Numbered from the stretch's first letter, positions 7,742-17,050 are shown. The stretch: 64,000 bases of DNA from an uncultured Paracoccaceae bacterium (GCA_937927675.1 CALBSG010000160.1:1-64000); one strand, 5' to 3'. Translations and numbers: made by a program. The notes: generated by a model from the sequence alone, not told the origin.

Positions 7742-10396
7742 GTGAGCGAAGACAGCGTCACGCCGATGATGGCGCAATATCTGGAAATCAAGGCGCGCAA
7801 TCCGGGCGCGCTGCTCTTTTATCGGATGGGCGATTTCTACGAGATGTTCTTTGACGACGCGGTTGCGGCGGCCGAAGCGTTGGATATTGCGCTGACCAAG
7901 CGCGGATTTCATCTGGGTGAGCCGATTGCGATGTGTGGCGTGCCGGTCCATGCGGCCGAGGGATACCTTCTGGCGTTGATCCGCAAGGGGTTCAGGGTTG
8001 CGATTGCCGAGCAGATGGAAGACCCCGCCGAGGCCAAAAAGCGCGGGTCAAAGTCGGTGGTGAAACGCGATGTGGTGCGGCTGGTGACACCTGGCACACT
8101 GACCGAGGATTCGCTGCTAGAGGCGCGGCGACACAACTTCCTCGCCGCTTGGGCCGAGGTTCGGGACGAGGCTGCGCTGGCTTGGGCCGATATATCAACG
8201 GGCGAGTTGCGGGTGATGGCCTGCCCCCAAGTGCGTCTGGCGCCCGAACTGGCGCGGCTTGCCCCACGCGAGGTGCTGGTCAGCGAGGCGCGAGAGCGCG
8301 ATCTTTACCCACTGATTGAAGAGGCCGGGGCAGCCGTGACCGCGCTGGCACGGGGGACGTTTGATTCCACAAGCGCCGAGAAGCGGCTTTGCGGTTTGTT
8401 TGAAGTGGCGTCGCTGGAGGCTTTCGGCGCCTTTGACAGGGCCGAGATTTCGGCAATGGGCGCACTGGTTGAATATCTTGACCTGACGCAGCGCGGGAAA
8501 CTGCCGCTATTGCGCGCGCCCTTGCGCGAAGCGGCGGGCGGCTTGGTGCAGATTGATGCATCGACCCGGCGCAATCTGGAGATCACGCAGGCCTTGTCCG
8601 GGGGGCGAGAAGGCTCGCTTTTGGCAGCGGTGGACCGGACGGTAACGGCAGCGGGCGCGCGACTGCTGGAGCGGCGGCTGTCAGGGCCATCGCGCGATTT
8701 GGCGGTGATCGGGGCGCGGCTGGAGGCGGTGCGGTTCCTGAAGGACAGCCCAGGCTTGCGGGAAACGCTGCGAACCGAGTTGCGGCGGGTGCCGGATATG
8801 GACCGCGCACTATCGCGGCTGGCGCTGGATCGCGGCGGACCGCGGGATTTGACCGCCATTCGCGCGGGGTTGGCCGGGGCACTGAAAATCTCTGAAATGC
8901 TCGTCGTCGGCGTGCCGCCGCTCCTCGCGACGGCCGTACGGGCACTGGTTGGGCATGGGCATCTGACGGCACTGTTAGACGATGCCTTGGTGGCCGAGCC
9001 GCCGCTGATGGTGCGCGATGGCGGCTTTGTGGCGGCGGGTTTTGATGCGGAACTGGATGAGACGCGGCGCCTGCGAGACGAAGGGCGCGGTGTGGTTGCG
9101 GCGATGCAGGCCGATTACATCACCCAGACCGGCGTGCAGAGCCTGAAGATCAAGCACAACAATGTGCTGGGTTATTTCATCGAGACAACGGCGACCCATG
9201 CCGAAAAGATGTTCGCCCCACCGCTATCGGAAACCTTTATCCATCGCCAAACCACCGCCAATCAGGTGCGGTTCACAACCTTGCCGCTGAGCGAGATCGA
9301 GACGCGGATTCTGAACGCGGGCAATCATGCGATAGAGATCGAAAAACGTCACTATGAGGCGTTTAGAGCCGCTGTTTTGAACCAGGCCGGGGCGATTGGT
9401 GCGGCGGCGCGGTCCTTGGCCGAGATCGATTTGGCCGGGGCCTTGGCCGATCTTGCGATTTCAGAGGATTGGGTAGAGCCGGTTGTAGACGCAAGCCATG
9501 CCTTTGAAGTTGTGGGCGGCAGGCATCCGGTGGTGGAGCGGGCCTTGCGGCGCCAAAGCGCGGGACAATTTGTGGCCAATGACTGTGGTTTGACGGCAGA
9601 CAAAACACCGGCAATCTGGCTTTTGACCGGGCCGAACATGGCCGGTAAATCGACCTTTCTGCGGCAAAACGCCTTGATCGCGCTTTTGGCGCAGGCGGGG
9701 AGTTTTGTGCCAGCGCGGCAGGCGCATATTGGTCTGGTCAGCCAGTTGTTCAGCCGAGTAGGTGCGAGTGACGATCTGGCGCGGGGGCGGTCGACCTTTA
9801 TGGTCGAGATGGTTGAAACCGCGGCGATCCTTAATCAGGCGGATGATCGGGCGCTGGTCATTCTGGATGAGATCGGGCGCGGGACGGCAACCTATGACGG
9901 GCTGTCGATTGCCTGGGCCACATTGGAACATCTGCACGGTGTAAACCGCTGTAGAGCTCTCTTTGCAACGCATTACCACGAAATGACCAGTCTGGCCGGA
10001 AAGCTGGAGGGCGTTGAGAACGCAACCGTCGCCGTGAAAGAATGGGAAGGTGAACTTATCTTCCTGCATGAGGTGCGGCAGGGCGCGGCCGACCGCAGCT
10101 ATGGGGTGCAGGTGGCGCGGCTAGCAGGGTTGCCGGCGGCCGTGATTGAGCGGGCAAAGTCGGTGCTGGAAGCCCTGGAATCAGGCGAGCGCGACGGCGG
10201 CGGCCGGCAAAAGGCGTTGATTGACGATCTGCCGCTGTTTCGGATGGTGGCAACTGCCCCGGCGCCGAAGCCCGTGGCAAAAACCTCAGCGGTGGAGGAA
10301 CGGCTGAAAACGCTGCATCCCGATGAATTATCACCGAAAGAAGCCTTGGGCCTGATCTATGAATTGAGAGATCTGCTTGGGCAAGCGGGCGGCTGA
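7742..10396 (+). CDS. mutS: DNA mismatch repair protein MutS
   Basis: MutS recognises mismatches and recruits MutL. Domains in order: mismatch-binding domain with the Phe-X-Glu loop ('RMGDFYEMFFDDA'), connector, lever and clamp, and a C-terminal ABC-type ATPase with Walker A 'TGPNMAGKSTFLRQ', Walker B 'ALVILDEIGRGTATYDG' and 'LFATHYHEM'. The C-terminus keeps the tetramerisation helices 'LSPKEALGLIYELRDLL'. An ATG at 7736 is in frame but abuts the GGGGAG ribosome site; the GTG at 7742 sits at 6-base spacing, so I place the start there (884 residues). mutL is not in the window. Confidence 0.96.
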   Translation: MSEDSVTPMMAQYLEIKARNPGALLFYRMGDFYEMFFDDAVAAAEALDIALTKRGFHLGEPIAMCGVPVHAAEGYLLALIRKGFRVAIAEQMEDPAEAKKRGSKSVVKRDVVRLVTPGTLTEDSLLEARRHNFLAAWAEVRDEAALAWADISTGELRVMACPQVRLAPELARLAPREVLVSEARERDLYPLIEEAGAAVTALARGTFDSTSAEKRLCGLFEVASLEAFGAFDRAEISAMGALVEYLDLTQRGKLPLLRAPLREAAGGLVQIDASTRRNLEITQALSGGREGSLLAAVDRTVTAAGARLLERRLSGPSRDLAVIGARLEAVRFLKDSPGLRETLRTELRRVPDMDRALSRLALDRGGPRDLTAIRAGLAGALKISEMLVVGVPPLLATAVRALVGHGHLTALLDDALVAEPPLMVRDGGFVAAGFDAELDETRRLRDEGRGVVAAMQADYITQTGVQSLKIKHNNVLGYFIETTATHAEKMFAPPLSETFIHRQTTANQVRFTTLPLSEIETRILNAGNHAIEIEKRHYEAFRAAVLNQAGAIGAAARSLAEIDLAGALADLAISEDWVEPVVDASHAFEVVGGRHPVVERALRRQSAGQFVANDCGLTADKTPAIWLLTGPNMAGKSTFLRQNALIALLAQAGSFVPARQAHIGLVSQLFSRVGASDDLARGRSTFMVEMVETAAILNQADDRALVILDEIGRGTATYDGLSIAWATLEHLHGVNRCRALFATHYHEMTSLAGKLEGVENATVAVKEWEGELIFLHEVRQGAADRSYGVQVARLAGLPAAVIERAKSVLEALESGERDGGGRQKALIDDLPLFRMVATAPAPKPVAKTSAVEERLKTLHPDELSPKEALGLIYELRDLLGQAGG

Positions 10397-10408
10397 ACCG
10401 CCCGCTTG
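10382..10408. terminator. Strong hairpin at end of mutS, between converging mutS and grpE
   Basis: An 11-bp perfect stem (CAAGCGGGCGG / CCGCCCGCTTG) with a 5-base loop containing the mutS stop codon. It is followed by AAAATAAG rather than T, so the U-tract is missing on the plus strand. It lies 13 bases from the grpE stop and may separate the two convergent transcripts. Confidence 0.55.
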
Positions 10409-10420
10409 AAAATAAGGCGA

Positions 10421-10954
10421 TCAGGCGCCGGTGTTGGAGGAGACGCCCACCTGTGCCGGACGCAGCAGGCGCTCATGCAACATGAAGCCAACGGTCATGA
10501 CCTGAATGATCTGCCCAGCCTTGGTGCCAGGAACCGGAGCTTCAAACATCGCCTGATGCAGTTGCGGATCAAAGCTTTCGCCGATGGCGGGCTCGATCGG
10601 GGCGACGTTGTGTTTGGTCATCACGCTGGTCAGCTCGCGAAGGGTCAACTCGACGCCTTCGATCAGAGCAGCAGCCTGCGTGCGGGTTTCATCATTGGCG
10701 GCATCAAGCGCGCGCTTGAGGTTGTCGTAAACGGGCAGCAGATCGCGGGCCAGTTTAGAGCCGCCATATTGCTCGGCCTCGCGCCGGTCACGCTCGGCCC
10801 GTTTGCGCGAGTTTTCGGCATCGGCAAGCGCCCGCATGAAGCGATCGCGCAGCTCGTCGCGCTCAGCGCGCAAAGCCGCAAGCTCATCGTCCGCGATGAA
10901 AGTTTCGAGTTCTTCGAGGTTCAGATCCTCGGTGGGCGGGGTGTCCTGCGCCAT
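10421..10954 (-). CDS. grpE: Nucleotide exchange factor GrpE
   Basis: GrpE releases ADP from DnaK. The 177-residue protein has the long N-terminal coiled-coil ('DELAALRAERDELRDRFMRALADAENSRKRAERDR') and the C-terminal beta-wing with 'DNLKRALD' and 'FDPQLHQAMFEAPVPGTKAGQIIQVMTVGFMLHERLLRPAQVGV'. It lies 29 bases downstream of hrcA in the same direction, the common hrcA-grpE heat-shock pair. dnaK/dnaJ are not in this window. Confidence 0.95.
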   Translation of the reverse strand: MAQDTPPTEDLNLEELETFIADDELAALRAERDELRDRFMRALADAENSRKRAERDRREAEQYGGSKLARDLLPVYDNLKRALDAANDETRTQAAALIEGVELTLRELTSVMTKHNVAPIEPAIGESFDPQLHQAMFEAPVPGTKAGQIIQVMTVGFMLHERLLRPAQVGVSSNTGA

Positions 10955-10983
10955 GGTCGTCTTCCTTGCCTTTTCGTAACGCT

Positions 10984-12054
10984 TTAGCCCCCGCCGCGTT
11001 CGGACAGAAGCTTACCAACCAGCTGCGCCGTGTAGTCAACGATTGGAACGATGCGGCCATAGTTAAGCCGCGTCGGTCCGATCACGCCGACGGCGCCGAT
11101 GATCTGTCGATCAGCGTTCATATAGGGAGAGACGACCAGAGAGGAACCCGAAAGTGAAAAAAGCTTGTTCTCTGAACCAATAAAAATGCGCACACCGTCA
11201 CCGACCTCGGTCAGATCGAGGAACTCGGCGATGTCGCGCTTGCGTTCAAGGTCATCAAAGAGATGGCGGATTCGGTCGATGTCCTGCGCTTCGCGGCTGT
11301 CGGCAAGCAAATTGCCTCGCCCGCGAACAATCAGGCGTTCGGGCTGATCGACCTGCGGCTGCCACAGCGCAAGGCCGCTTTCGACAAGATCGCGGGCAAG
11401 GGAATCAATTTCCTGCCGGCGATTTGCAATCTCGGCGCCAACGCTGCGGCGCAGTTCGGACAGGGTTTTGCCCTCGGCAAGGGCGTTCAGGAAGTTGGCC
11501 GCTTCGCGCATGGAGGACGGGGTTTGGCCCGGCGGCGGCGTAATCATGCGGTTTTCGACGTGGCCATTTGCAAAAACCAAGACCACCAGCGCGCGATCGG
11601 CGGCGAGACTGACAAATTCAATGTGGCGAATTGCGGCGTCTTGCTTGGGGGACAGCACGAGGCTTGCGCCGTTGGTGATCGCAGAAAGGCTGGCGCTGAC
11701 CTTGTCGAGCAGGGTCGCGACGTCTTTTTCCCCGGTACCAAGGGCCGCATCCATGATTTCTCGATCTTCGGCGGCGACCGAGCCGACCTCGAGCAGGCCG
11801 TCAACGAAAAGGCGCAGGCCCTGCTGTGTCGGGATGCGCCCGGCGGACACATGCGGGCTGTTCAGCAGGCCCAAGAACTCCAGATCTTGCATGACGTTGC
11901 GGACCGTCGCGGCAGACAGGCTTTCGGTGAGGCTGCGGGTAAGCGTGCGCGATCCGACGGGTTCGCCGGACGAGAGATAGCTTTCCACCACCCGTCGAAA
12001 TACCTCGCGCGAGCGATCGTTCAGCTCAGATAGAAGGGTGGCGCTTTCTCTCAT
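10984..12054 (-). CDS. hrcA: Heat-inducible transcription repressor HrcA
   Basis: HrcA binds CIRCE elements and represses groESL-type chaperone genes until GroEL becomes limiting. The N-terminal winged helix reads 'LNDRSREVFRRVVESYLSSGEPVGSRTLTR' and 'LSAATVRNVMQDLEFLGLLNSPHVSAGRIPTQQGLRLFVD'. The rest matches the HrcA dimerisation/GAF-like core, ending 'MNADRQIIGAVGVIGPTRLNYGRIVPIVDYTAQLVGKLL'. ATG 12054 gives 356 residues, the family length; a TTG at 12090 is also in frame. I found no CIRCE repeat upstream. Confidence 0.94.
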   Translation of the reverse strand: MRESATLLSELNDRSREVFRRVVESYLSSGEPVGSRTLTRSLTESLSAATVRNVMQDLEFLGLLNSPHVSAGRIPTQQGLRLFVDGLLEVGSVAAEDREIMDAALGTGEKDVATLLDKVSASLSAITNGASLVLSPKQDAAIRHIEFVSLAADRALVVLVFANGHVENRMITPPPGQTPSSMREAANFLNALAEGKTLSELRRSVGAEIANRRQEIDSLARDLVESGLALWQPQVDQPERLIVRGRGNLLADSREAQDIDRIRHLFDDLERKRDIAEFLDLTEVGDGVRIFIGSENKLFSLSGSSLVVSPYMNADRQIIGAVGVIGPTRLNYGRIVPIVDYTAQLVGKLLSERGGG

Positions 12055-12151
12055 GGTATAGAGATAGGGAAACCTTGGGGGGAACGTCAATCAGACTTGC
12101 ATCCGCAGGGGGGAGCAGCCTATTTGGCCCATGATATCCACGGAGATTGAA

Positions 12152-12877
12152 ATGCGCCCATCGGCCAGACAACTTGATCAAATGCGTGACGTTTCGATCG
12201 AACTGAACCCCATGAAACATGCAGAGGGGTCTTGCCTTATCAAGATCGGGGCGACCCATGTCCTGTGTTCGGCATCAATCGAAGAAAAGACGCCGCCGTT
12301 TTTGAAGAACACGGGGTTGGGCTGGGTGACGGCCGAATATGGCATGCTGCCGCGCGCGACGAACAGCCGGACCAGACGGGAAGCTGCAGCCGGAAAACAA
12401 TCTGGAAGAACACAGGAAATTCAAAGGCTTATCGGAAGGTCTCTGCGTGCCTGCATCGACAGGTCGGCACTGGGCGAACGTCAGATCGTTATTGATTGTG
12501 ATGTTTTGCAGGCCGATGGCGGGACACGTTGCGCCTCGATCACTGGGGGCTGGGTTGCGTTGCGGCTGGCTGTCAATCGGCTGTTGAAAACCGGGGCCCT
12601 CGCGTCTGATCCTATCATTGACCATGTCGGCGCGGTTTCCTGCGGCATTTATGCGGGTCAGCCGGTTCTGGATTTGGATTACGCGGAAGATTCCAACGCG
12701 GGAACGGACGGGAATTTCGTCATGACGGGGCGCGGGCGTTTGATCGAAGTTCAGATGTCTGCCGAAGGCAGCAGTTTTTCTGAGGAGGAGATGCTGCAAC
12801 TCTTGGCGCTGGCACGGAGCGGCAATGCGGCCCTTGTTGCGGCACAACGCAGCGCTATTGAGGCCGCCTTGGCATGA
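12152..12877 (+). CDS. rph: Ribonuclease PH
   Basis: A phosphorolytic 3'-5' exoribonuclease that trims tRNA 3' ends. Motifs: N-terminal 'MRPSARQLDQMRDVSIE', 'VLCSASIEEKTPPFL', 'WVTAEYGMLPRATNSRTRREA', 'RTQEIQRLIGRSLRA' and 'DCDVLQADGGTRCASITG'. It has the usual length (241 residues). Start ATG 12152 has GGAG at exactly 6 bases and gives the canonical MRPS N-terminus; an upstream ATG at 12131 is rejected. It diverges from hrcA and overlaps rdgB by four bases (ATGA). Confidence 0.95.
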   Translation: MRPSARQLDQMRDVSIELNPMKHAEGSCLIKIGATHVLCSASIEEKTPPFLKNTGLGWVTAEYGMLPRATNSRTRREAAAGKQSGRTQEIQRLIGRSLRACIDRSALGERQIVIDCDVLQADGGTRCASITGGWVALRLAVNRLLKTGALASDPIIDHVGAVSCGIYAGQPVLDLDYAEDSNAGTDGNFVMTGRGRLIEVQMSAEGSSFSEEEMLQLLALARSGNAALVAAQRSAIEAALA

Positions 12878-13479
12878 GCATGCTGGGCGCCAAGCTTGTT
12901 CTGGCAACGCACAACAAGGGCAAAGTGGATGAGATGCTGGCCCTGCTGGCGCCTTATAATGTCTCAATCCAGTCCGCGGCAGACTTTGGGCTGGATGCAC
13001 CCGTTGAAACCGAAACAACATTTGTCGGAAATGCGCGGGTGAAGGCTCATTTTGTTGCGAAGGCGACGGGCCTGCCCGCCTTGGCCGATGACTCTGGAAT
13101 TGAAGTCGATGCGCTGGACGGTGCTCCGGGGGTTTACACCGCCGATTGGGCGGAAACCGCACATGGACGGGATTTCCTCGTTGCGATGGAAAAGACCTGG
13201 AAGCTCGTCGAGGCGTCCGGCTCTGCCGCGCCTCACTTGGCGAGGTTCCGCTGTGCGCTGGTTCTCGCTTGGCCGGATGGGCGAGATATGGTTTTCGAAG
13301 GCGCGGTTGAAGGGTCTTTGACATGGCCGCTTCGCGGTCAATTGGGGCACGGTTATGACCCTATGTTTGTTCCCGAGGGGCAAGCTTTGACTTTTGCCGA
13401 GATGACGGAGTCAGCGAAGAACCAGATCAGCCACCGGGCGCGGGCGCTGTCCTTGTTCTGCGCGTCTTGTTTCACGTGA
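12874..13479 (+). CDS. rdgB: XTP/dITP diphosphatase (Ham1/RdgB)
   Basis: Removes non-canonical purine nucleotides (ITP, dITP, XTP) from the precursor pool. Signature 'LVLATHNKGKVDEM' at residues 8-21, 'LPALADDSGIEVDALDGAPGVYTADWAE', 'GHGYDPMFVPEGQ', and 'ISHRARAL' near the C-terminus. It overlaps rph by 4 bases. A perfect parS site (13468-13483) covers the last codons and the stop, so the C-terminal Cys-Phe-Thr is dictated by that site. Confidence 0.94.
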   Translation: MSMLGAKLVLATHNKGKVDEMLALLAPYNVSIQSAADFGLDAPVETETTFVGNARVKAHFVAKATGLPALADDSGIEVDALDGAPGVYTADWAETAHGRDFLVAMEKTWKLVEASGSAAPHLARFRCALVLAWPDGRDMVFEGAVEGSLTWPLRGQLGHGYDPMFVPEGQALTFAEMTESAKNQISHRARALSLFCASCFT

Positions 13480-13483
13480 AACA
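13468..13483. other. parS: parS centromere site 1 (perfect palindrome)
   Basis: TGTTTCACGTGAAACA is the exact 16-bp bacterial chromosomal parS consensus bound by ParB. It sits across the rdgB stop codon, about 1.2 kb from the end of parB. Confidence 0.95.
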
Positions 13484-13518
13484 TTTGGGCGCGTGTGATT
13501 TCGACGCGGAGGCATGAC

Positions 13519-14673
13519 ATGGCAAACTGGATAACGGGTGGATTTGGCCTTTATCTGCATTGGCCATACTGCCAGTCGAAATGCCCTTATTGTGATTTCA
13601 ATAGCCATGTCATGGGGGTTGTTGACCAAAACCTATGGCGCGAGGCCTACCTCGCAGAAATTGCACGATATGCGGAAGAAACCGCCGGGAATCTGCTGCA
13701 AACCATCTATTTCGGTGGTGGCACCCCATCCTTGATGGAACCTGAGTTGGTTTCCGATATCATCGCGGCCATTCAGAAGGCGTGGCCCACCGCAAATGAT
13801 CTGGAAATCACGCTGGAGGCCAATCCCGGATCTGTGGAAGTTGGGAGATTCGAGGCCTATCGTGCCGCAGGCGTTAATCGGGTATCTCTCGGCCTGCAGG
13901 CGTTGAACGATGATGCGCTGAAGGCCCTCGGCCGCGCCCACACGAAAACCGAGGCCCTTGCCGCGCTTGATGTCGCAAAGTCGACTTTTGATCGCGTGAA
14001 TTTTGACCTGATCTATGCCCGACAATTTCAGACACTGGATGAATGGCGGATAGAGTTGTCAGAGGCGTTGGCGATGGCAGGAGATCACCTGTCACTTTAC
14101 CAATTGACCGTCGAAGAAGGCACGGTTTTTCATAAACGCGCAGCATTCGGCAAGCTTCCGGGCCTCCCTGAAGAGGATCTCGGCGCAGAAATGTACGAGC
14201 TAACCCAGGAGATGACCTCTGCTGCGGGGCTGCCGGCCTATGAAGTTTCCAACCATGCCAGCAAGGGGTCGGAATCGCGCCACAACATGACCTACTGGCG
14301 CGGGGGAGACTATGTGGGCATCGGCCCAGGCGCGCATGGCCGGATTACAGGCCCTGAGGGTCGTGCCTCGACTGTGGCCCACAAAAACCCCGCGAAATGG
14401 CTACAAAGCGTTCGGAAGTCTGGACATGGAGAGTCGGAAAGAGAAATTTTGGGACCCGAAGAGGTCGCCATCGAATACCTCTTGATGGCGATGCGGACGA
14501 ATGAAGGCGTCAACTTGGAGCGCTATCATACGATGCAGGGAGCGATGCTATCCGGTGAGAAAATTCAACACCTGACCGATCTTGGTCTTGTCGAAACAAG
14601 CGACGACCACATGAAAACGACGGCAAAAGGCCGGCCGCTGCTAAATGGCATTCTGCGAGATCTGTGCGACTAA
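13519..14673 (+). CDS. hemW: Heme chaperone HemW (radical SAM, coproporphyrinogen oxidase-like)
   Basis: HemW binds heme and a 4Fe-4S cluster and inserts heme into respiratory proteins. The radical-SAM motif is 'YCQSKCPYCDF' (CxxxCxxC) near residue 17. It is followed by 'TIYFGGGTPSLM', 'EANPGS', 'GVNRVSLGLQALND', 'VNFDLIYARQFQTLDEW' and 'HNMTYWRGGDYVGIGPGAHGR'. It lacks the N-terminal extension of true HemN. An in-frame GTG at 13495 exists, but ATG 13519 has GGAGG at 6 bases. It converges with parB, 13 bases apart. Confidence 0.92.
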   Translation: MANWITGGFGLYLHWPYCQSKCPYCDFNSHVMGVVDQNLWREAYLAEIARYAEETAGNLLQTIYFGGGTPSLMEPELVSDIIAAIQKAWPTANDLEITLEANPGSVEVGRFEAYRAAGVNRVSLGLQALNDDALKALGRAHTKTEALAALDVAKSTFDRVNFDLIYARQFQTLDEWRIELSEALAMAGDHLSLYQLTVEEGTVFHKRAAFGKLPGLPEEDLGAEMYELTQEMTSAAGLPAYEVSNHASKGSESRHNMTYWRGGDYVGIGPGAHGRITGPEGRASTVAHKNPAKWLQSVRKSGHGESEREILGPEEVAIEYLLMAMRTNEGVNLERYHTMQGAMLSGEKIQHLTDLGLVETSDDHMKTTAKGRPLLNGILRDLCD

Positions 14674-14686
14674 GCTGTCAAGCGCC

Positions 14687-15601
14687 TCAGCGGCGATCAA
14701 GACTGGTATCCAGCGCCGCGGCCGACAGCGCCGAGCAGAGCACATCCAACTGATCAAGCGACTGATATGTGATTGTCAGCCGCCCGCTGCCGGAATGATC
14801 GTGATCTATACGAACCCCCATTCCAAGCCCCGCACCCAGATCGGCCTCAAGCGCGCGTGTGTCGGCGTCCTTCTCAGCTGTACGTCGCGCTTTCTTGGGC
14901 AAAAGCCCTTTCATGGCAGACGTCCGCACCAACTCCTCAGTCGCCCGAACCGACAGACCACCGCCGACGACCTTCAGCGCCAACTCTGTCGGGTTCGGCG
15001 AGGTGATCAACGCCCGTGCATGGCCAGCAGAAAGCTTGCCTCCAGCCACCATGGATTGCACATCGCTCGGCAGATGAAGCAAACGCAAGATGTTTGCGAT
15101 ATGGCTTCGGCTGCGCGACAGAGCCTCGGCCAGCTTTTCTTGGGTATGCCCGAACCGTTCCATAAGCTGCTGATATGCCAGAGCTTCTTCGATCGAGTTT
15201 AGCTCTGCACGCTGAATGTTTTCGATAATGGCGATTTCGAGAACTTCGGAATCGCTGAACTCACGGATGATGACGGGCACCGTATGAAGCCCAGCGATTT
15301 GTGCGGCACGCCACCGACGCTCTCCCGCGACGATTTCGTGCTTTCCTGATCCTGACAGCGGGCGAACGATCAACGGCTGGATGATGCCCTTCTGACGAAT
15401 GGAATCTGCAAGATCATTCAACGGGCCCGTTTCGAAAGTGCGCCGCGGCTGATCGGGATTGGGAACGACGTTCTCAATTGGCAGCATTACGTCCTGACGC
15501 TTGCCGTCGGGTGACTGCCCTGTCGCCTCGACCGGATTGATATCGGCCATCAAGGCAGAAAGCCCGCGACCCAGACCGCGACGTTCGGATTTCTTTTCCA
15601 T
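14687..15601 (-). CDS. parB: Chromosome partitioning protein ParB
   Basis: ParB binds parS, spreads using CTP and loads condensin. Domains: N-terminal CTP-binding ParB/Srx region with 'NPDQPRRTFE' and 'GSGKHEIVAGERRWRAAQIAGLHTVPVII'; central helix-turn-helix ('HTQEKLAEALSRSRSHIANILRLLHLP'); and a C-terminal dimerisation segment after a linker. It has 304 residues. It follows parA by 11 bases as the last gene of the mnmE-mnmG-rsmG-parA-parB run. Three candidate parS sites lie in the window. Confidence 0.96.
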   Translation of the reverse strand: MEKKSERRGLGRGLSALMADINPVEATGQSPDGKRQDVMLPIENVVPNPDQPRRTFETGPLNDLADSIRQKGIIQPLIVRPLSGSGKHEIVAGERRWRAAQIAGLHTVPVIIREFSDSEVLEIAIIENIQRAELNSIEEALAYQQLMERFGHTQEKLAEALSRSRSHIANILRLLHLPSDVQSMVAGGKLSAGHARALITSPNPTELALKVVGGGLSVRATEELVRTSAMKGLLPKKARRTAEKDADTRALEADLGAGLGMGVRIDHDHSGSGRLTITYQSLDQLDVLCSALSAAALDTSLDRR

Positions 15602-15612
15602 AGGATGTCCCC

Positions 15613-16422
15613 TTATTTGGCCGTCAGCGGGTTGCGTTGCAGGATTTCCCTGGCGAACGCACGATAGGCCTCAGCCCCTTTTGAGTTGCTGTCATAGCTC
15701 AAGACAGGCTGAGCAAAGGACGGCGCCTCACTAACCCGCACGTTCCGCGGAATGGTCGTCCGGAAAACGAGATCTCCCAGAGCCTCGCGTGCGTCCGCCT
15801 CGACCTGTTGTGCCAACCGATTGCGCGTATCATGCATGGTCAACAAAACCCCCTCAATCCGCAGCGTAGGATTGGCCGTTTGGCGGATCTCACGGATGGT
15901 CAACATAAGTTGAGAAAGTCCTTCGAGGGCAAAGAACTCAGTTTGCAGCGGTACAAGAACCGAATGGGCCGAAACCAAACCGTTCAAGGTGAGCAAGTTC
16001 AGCGACGGCGGGCAATCAATCAGAACATAGTTAAAGTGAAAGGCACCAACCTCGGGCTGGCGCAGCGCATCATGCAGCAAAAAGCTGCGCTTTTCTCTGG
16101 ATACAAGTTGAATATCCGCCGAGGACAAATCCGTTGAGGCCGGACAGAGGAACAGACCATCGATCGCTGTTTGCCGGATCACCTGCGCTGGCGAGACTTC
16201 CTCCACAAGCAAATCATAGGTCGACAGCGATCTTTGCGACGGTGAAATACCCAACCCAGTAGAGGCGTTGCCCTGCGGATCAAGGTCTACGACCAGCACA
16301 CGCGCACCCGCCTCGACCAAGGCCGCGGCCAGATTTATGGCAGTCGTGGTTTTACCCACTCCGCCCTTTTGGTTCACCACCGCAACAATCCGGGTGCTCT
16401 GCCCGCCGAGAAACTCAGACAC
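15613..16422 (-). CDS. parA: Chromosome partitioning ATPase ParA
   Basis: ParA forms ATP-dependent gradients on the nucleoid that move ParB-parS complexes. The deviant Walker A is 'VVNQKGGVGKTTTAINLAAAL' (with the signature lysine), followed by 'VLVVDLDPQGNASTGLG' and 'YVLIDCPPSLNLLTLN'. It has 269 residues and no N-terminal HTH, as in chromosomal (Soj-type) ParA. It overlaps rsmG by 8 bases. Confidence 0.96.
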   Translation of the reverse strand: MSEFLGGQSTRIVAVVNQKGGVGKTTTAINLAAALVEAGARVLVVDLDPQGNASTGLGISPSQRSLSTYDLLVEEVSPAQVIRQTAIDGLFLCPASTDLSSADIQLVSREKRSFLLHDALRQPEVGAFHFNYVLIDCPPSLNLLTLNGLVSAHSVLVPLQTEFFALEGLSQLMLTIREIRQTANPTLRIEGVLLTMHDTRNRLAQQVEADAREALGDLVFRTTIPRNVRVSEAPSFAQPVLSYDSNSKGAEAYRAFAREILQRNPLTAK

Positions 16423-17050
16423 GTTTCAGATCCTTCAAGAACAGCACTGACGCTCTGCTGTCGGTGATGCTTGCGACTTGGTCAATGTTGAAAGACCACG
16501 TCTTTCTGGCAGTTTCAATTTCTTCCTGTGCCGAGGCTCCCTTGGGGAAGGCGCAGACGCCGCCCGCGTTCAGATGCGATGCGGCATAGGCGCAAAGGTC
16601 TTCAAGGGGGGCTAAAGCACGGGCCGAAACCACGTCGGCGTGCTGCGGCTCCAGATCTTGAATCCGATTGGCGTGCACAGTTAATTTCAGGCCCAATTGT
16701 CGACCTGCCTCGGAAAGAAACACCGCCTTGCGCTTGTCGCTTTCGACAAGGCTGACGCGCAACTGAGGAAAGATCTCAGCTGCAAGCACAGCAATCACGA
16801 TACCCGGAAAGCCGCCGCCGCTGCCCAGATCAAGCCAAACTCGCTGAGTTTCCGAGGCACACTTGAAAATCTGTGCGGAATCAATGACGTGCCGCTCCCA
16901 CATCTGGGCGGCGGTAGACCGACCAACAAGATTTATGGCCGAATTCCACTTGAGGGCCAGCTCGATAAATTGTTCGATGCGCCCAACGGTCGCGACGCCG
17001 ATCTGGTGATTGCCACCCAGCGCCTGACCCAATTCCAATTCGCGACTCAT
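16415..17050 (-). CDS. rsmG: 16S rRNA (guanine-N7)-methyltransferase RsmG
   Basis: Methylates G527 of 16S rRNA using S-adenosylmethionine. Motifs: 'FIELALKWNSAINLVGRST', 'WERHVIDSAQIF', SAM-binding 'VWLDLGSGGGFPGIVIAVLA', 'VSLVESDKRKAVFLSEAGRQLGL', and 'DVVSARALAPLEDLCAYA'. It overlaps mnmG by 4 bases and parA by 8, so it is translationally coupled on both sides. 211 residues. Confidence 0.95.
   Translation of the reverse strand: MSRELELGQALGGNHQIGVATVGRIEQFIELALKWNSAINLVGRSTAAQMWERHVIDSAQIFKCASETQRVWLDLGSGGGFPGIVIAVLAAEIFPQLRVSLVESDKRKAVFLSEAGRQLGLKLTVHANRIQDLEPQHADVVSARALAPLEDLCAYAASHLNAGGVCAFPKGASAQEEIETARKTWSFNIDQVASITDSRASVLFLKDLKRV

Noticed and set aside
13471..13518. Possible promoter for hemW in the rdgB-hemW gap
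   Set aside because: The symmetry there is fully explained by the parS site; no -35/-10 pair was seen.
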